This document shows positions 60,794 to 64,000 of a DNA stretch of 64,000 nt, piece by piece; the stretch's first letter is position 1; every line of letters begins with the position of its first letter. A program made the translations under genes and the position numbers. Under the pieces are notes generated by a model. The model searched no databases. It saw only the letters and a program-made list of their open reading frames with translations, and had not been told where the DNA came from. Source of the stretch: Sophora flavescens (lineage: Eukaryota > Streptophyta > Magnoliopsida > Fabales > Fabaceae); the NCBI GenBank assembly GCA_030762895.1, contig JAUPTC010000121.1, forward strand, positions 31,707-95,706. Direction: 5' to 3'.

Positions 60794-62662
60794 TTACAAT
60801 AGTACCTCATAAGTTTATTAGTTTGTTTATTGTTTTGTTAATTATGTGGAGTTACACTTTTTACATGAGAAGTAAAGTGTGGCAGCCATAATGATAATTG
60901 CGTGAGAGAATAATAAACTCACCATTAGAGCTGGAGATTAAGGAAGAGATTAGTGAGTCATTTAGTAACATAGTTAGGCTAATTATTGTAGAATTTATGA
61001 TCTCTTTTTGGAAGCACAAAAAGTTGGCAGCCTAATATATTTGTACTGTTTCATGTCGAATAGTAACTTGGATATTGGAGTAGGTTAAATCCATTTGTAG
61101 AGGTATCTCTCTTTAGTTGTAGTTGAACCGTCTTGTTCTTATCAAATTGATTCTTATGGCGAGACCTTTCTTGGCTTATCAAACTCTCAGGTTGTAGGCG
61201 CCATCGCCATCTCTAATCTTCACCATTTTCATATTTTCTTCCCTTTTATGTTACAACTCAATTTGTAATTGTTAAAATTCAACAAAAAGATCATGAAGAG
61301 CAACCTCTCACCATTTGGGTTGTGTCAAATTGCCTCAAGCAAGCTTTGGTTGAATTTAGGTCTGACTTCTTCTTCTAACTACCTCGCTTTTCATACTTTT
61401 AGCTATGTTTGATTTGGAAAATTTCGGCTGTGCGAGAACATAGGAAAAGAGGTTGAAAAAGTGCGATCCAGCGAATACCATGAGAAGGCGTAACAAGAGG
61501 ATGAGAAAACGAACAAAGAGGTTGAGAAAAGAGGAAAGAATAGAAGAGACAAATGGAAAGTTTTGAAGACATTGTGAAGAAGTTGTGGAAGACTCCAACA
61601 ATTAAGAGAATGAGAAGAAAGTTAGAGAGAAATCAAAACAAGAGAATGAAATAAAAGCCAAAAAGTAGAAAAGAAAAGTGATGATCAAAAGGAAAAAGAA
61701 AAGAGAGTGAAGAAAAGAAGAGTGATGATCAATTGAAAAAACCGAGTGAAAAGAAGTACAGTTAATCAGAAAAAGAAAAGAAAGTGAAAATAAGATGATA
61801 GGAAAAGGCAAAGAGAAAAATAAATAAACAAAAAAGAGGATCTTTGTAACAAAAGAAGTAAGGAGAAGAGACTTTGATTTCAAAACAGCCACATTTTATA
61901 ATTTGTTGCAGAGACTTTTGTTTATTTCAATCTTCAAGCGATATAACACCACTAGCGGTGTTGCCCTCTTTTGTGAAAATTTACAAATTTCATCCCGAAA
62001 AGTACAGCCAGTTGTGAACTTTCAGCGTTCAAAAAGGCTCTATAAAAGAACTACTCATGTTCCCTCATTGATATCATAGACTTAGGGTTTGATCCAGCGA
62101 TATATTAGAAGTTTCATCCCAAAGGAGGTACTCCATGGCCAAGCCACTGCATAGTCACTAAAAGTATGTAGATATCTTAACACAAATTGATACTTACATA
62201 CTTGGTTTTGAAGTCTATTAAGTCCAGGAATGAATTTTTCTTCAAGATTAGGTATGATGTGAAACATTTGGGGCAATTCTATTCCAACAAGAATGATGCC
62301 AAACCCAGTAGAAGTGATGGATCGAGAATCAAATCAAGGACTTGGTAGGTTATGAAAAAAATTAAAAACCTGAAAACAGTGAAGCTCTTAATTACATTCC
62401 TATTTTGATAGAAACAACCCAAGAAGCGGACAAATCGAATGGAGCCCCAATTGTTGACCTATCTCATTCAACTGGGGACGCTAATCATTCAAATGGGCGT
62501 ACTCTGATCATGATCCATAGTTATTTTTATTTTATTTAATGATGCTAATGATTTATATTATTAATGTCAAATTGGCTAAGTATTTGCAAATAGGTCAAGC
62601 CCACTTAATTATGTTGTGGACGAATTTAGGGAAGCTTAGTAGAGAGCACATGCAGGTTTCTA
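60794..62662 (+). mobile_element. Array 2 unit 23, strongly diverged
   Basis: Length about 1870 bp with approximate boundaries, because TGCC is lost at both ends. No primer-binding site can be recognised near 61335. The coding remnant runs from about 61405 to 62517 and is heavily broken. It carries aacaattaag and gatccagcga, forms shared with some internal units. Confidence 0.75.
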
Positions 62663-64000
62663 TTTCAATAAAAGTAACTCCTTAGGGTGTGGTTATTTAT
62701 TATTTTATTAAGTATGGCAAGAATTTCCACACTTTTCCTATCCCAAGTAAAGTGTAGCCCTGTGTAGTAGTTGTAGGAAAGATAATAAACTCACCATTAG
62801 AGAGGCTGAGTTTAGGAAAGTTAGTGAGTGTTTTTATTGTGGCACGGTGGAAGCCCCTGAATTATTGTGTTGAAGTTCATGATCTCTTTTAGTAGCTTAC
62901 AAAGTTGGCAACCTAATACTCTATTTATGCCCACTCATTTTCATGTCGAATAGCTGCTTGGATGCCCAATTTGATTAAATCCATTTTGTGAAATTGTCTC
63001 TCTTTGGTTTATTGGTTGAGCCATCTTGTTCTTATCTAGAATTGTCGATTCTTGTTTAGAACCTCATTTGGCTTATCAAACTCTCAATTTGTGGCGCCAT
63101 GTAATATCTAATCTTCACCATTTCTTATTGCTATTACTTTTATCTTTACAACTCAATTTATGTTAGCAAATTCAACAAGATCATCAAAATAATAACCTCT
63201 TGTTGGTTGTCATCAAGTAGTATCAAGCTTAGGCTTTGGTTGAATTTCAGTTCATTCTGCTTCTAACTTTCTCCTTTTCTTCTTTTTGCTATGTTGCAGT
63301 TCATTCGACTATGTGCAAGAACATAGGAAAGAGGTTGAAGAGTGGATCGGCAAATGCGCCAGGAAGCGTGACAAGAGGATGAGAAGAACGAACAAAAGGG
63401 TTGAGAAAAGAAGGAAAGAAATGAAGAGAGACAAATGGAAAGTTTTGAAGACCATGTAGAAGAAGTTGGTGGAAGACTCCAACAATTAAAGAGAATGAGA
63501 AAAGAAAGTGAGAGAGAAATCAAAAGAGAATGAGGCAAAAGCAAAAGTGAGAAAAAGAAAGAAATGATCAAAAAGGAAAAAAAGAAAAAAGAAGTAAAAA
63601 AAAAGTAGTAATCAAAAGGAAACAGAAAAGTGAAAAGAAGATGATAATCAGAGGAAAAAAGAAAAAAGAGAGGTAAAAATAGAATGATGAGCAAGGAGAA
63701 AAATAGTAGGCAAAAAGAGTTCTTTCAACAAAAGTAGGAGAAGAGGAATTGATTTCAAGACAGCCCCCATTACCTCAAATTTGTTACCAGGACTTTATAT
63801 AATTCAATGCCTAATGAATCTCTCTTTGCCTAAGTTGTTGTAACTCTTTTAAAAATTTGGAGATTTCATCCGAAGGAAGTACCCATGGTTGGCAAACTTC
63901 ATGGATTCCAAAGGCTCTATAAAGACTCTACTCATGTTATACCTCCATTTAAATATAATATGAACTAAATTTAATGTGATATAATAGAAGAGGATTCATC
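62663..64000 (+). mobile_element. Array 2 unit 24, truncated by the window end
   Basis: The LTR is diverged from about 62663. The primer-binding site is reduced to TAGTATCAAGC from 63218. The coding remnant starts at 63291 and runs off the window within the RT-edge region. It contains aacaattaaag near 63481 and shortened linker repeats. Confidence 0.75.

Larger units (their letters stand above)
18784..64000 (+). repeat. Array 2: tandem megasatellite of ~1920-bp LTR-retrotransposon-derived units (~24 copies)
   Basis: A block of about 1920 bp repeats head to tail to the end of the window. Primer-binding-site landmarks occur at 19250, 21182, 23103, 25028, 26954, 28876, 30803, 32725, 34654, 36572, 38497, 40418, 42337, 44259, 46178, 48096, 50013, 51925, 53836, 55709, 57570, 59435, a degraded one near 61335, and 63218. 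Spacing is 1911-1932 bp to about 53.8 kb, then about 1860-1900 bp. Each unit has one LTR plus a short internal region, all on the plus strand. The array continues beyond the window. Confidence 0.95.

Noticed and set aside
1..64000. CRISPR array
   Set aside because: Repeats are about 2 kb without unique spacers and contain LTR and Pol remnants. Nothing resembles short direct repeats with spacers or cas genes.
1..64000. Ribosomal DNA spacer or another known gene-bearing tandem array
   Set aside because: No rRNA, 5S, tRNA or histone sequence was seen. Each unit is explained by LTR, primer-binding site and Pol remnants.
1..64000. Endogenous virus with an envelope or movement gene
   Set aside because: No such gene or motif lies between the Pol tail and the LTR in either array, where only about 150-375 bp of non-coding sequence is present.

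Overview
The window is eukaryotic, almost certainly plant, satellite-like DNA built entirely from Ty3/gypsy LTR-retrotransposon derivatives. I see no host gene, rRNA, tRNA or CRISPR array. The evidence for a plant Ty3/gypsy origin is threefold. There are primer-binding-site matches to initiator tRNA-Met beside a conserved LTR end. There is a retropepsin fragment with the plant gypsy signature DEVLCDVVP...LGRPW. There are linker and Pol-tail motifs typical of that polyprotein. Host species and retrotransposon lineage cannot be fixed from the sequence alone.

Region 1 (1-18509, minus strand) is a head-to-tail array of eight near-identical units of about 2308 bp. On the minus strand each unit reads LTR copy B, truncated LTR copy A, primer-binding site, short leader, aspartic-protease remnant, Lys/Glu-rich linker remnant, then a short Pol C-terminal tail. 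Gag, reverse transcriptase, RNase H and integrase are absent. Every frame is broken.

Region 2 (18510-18783) is a degenerate junction. It starts as a ninth array-1 unit, carries array-2-like words, and passes into the middle of an array-2 LTR.

Region 3 (18784-64000, plus strand) is a second head-to-tail array of about 24 units of about 1920 bp. Each unit is one LTR of about 548 bp, a primer-binding site, and a coding remnant. The remnant has a charged coiled-coil N-terminus, four 14-residue Lys/Glu repeats, the protease-RT linker, the first edge of RT, a duplicated FIP.EV.HG segment, a poly-G tract and a Pol C-terminal tail. It lacks protease, the RT core, RNase H and integrase. Units 1-17 are very similar. 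From about 53 kb divergence and small deletions rise steadily to the window end, which is either true array-edge decay or poorly polished contig-end sequence.

The LTR ends, leader and internal motifs of the two arrays are homologous. They are two non-autonomous deletion derivatives of one retrotransposon family, each amplified in tandem and placed divergently (array 1 reads leftward, array 2 rightward). Neither encodes replication proteins, so any mobilisation would need enzymes supplied in trans. The most interesting points are the array-1 monomer with two adjacent LTRs (the layout of a 2-LTR circle), the pol deletion shared by both families, and the mosaic junction.
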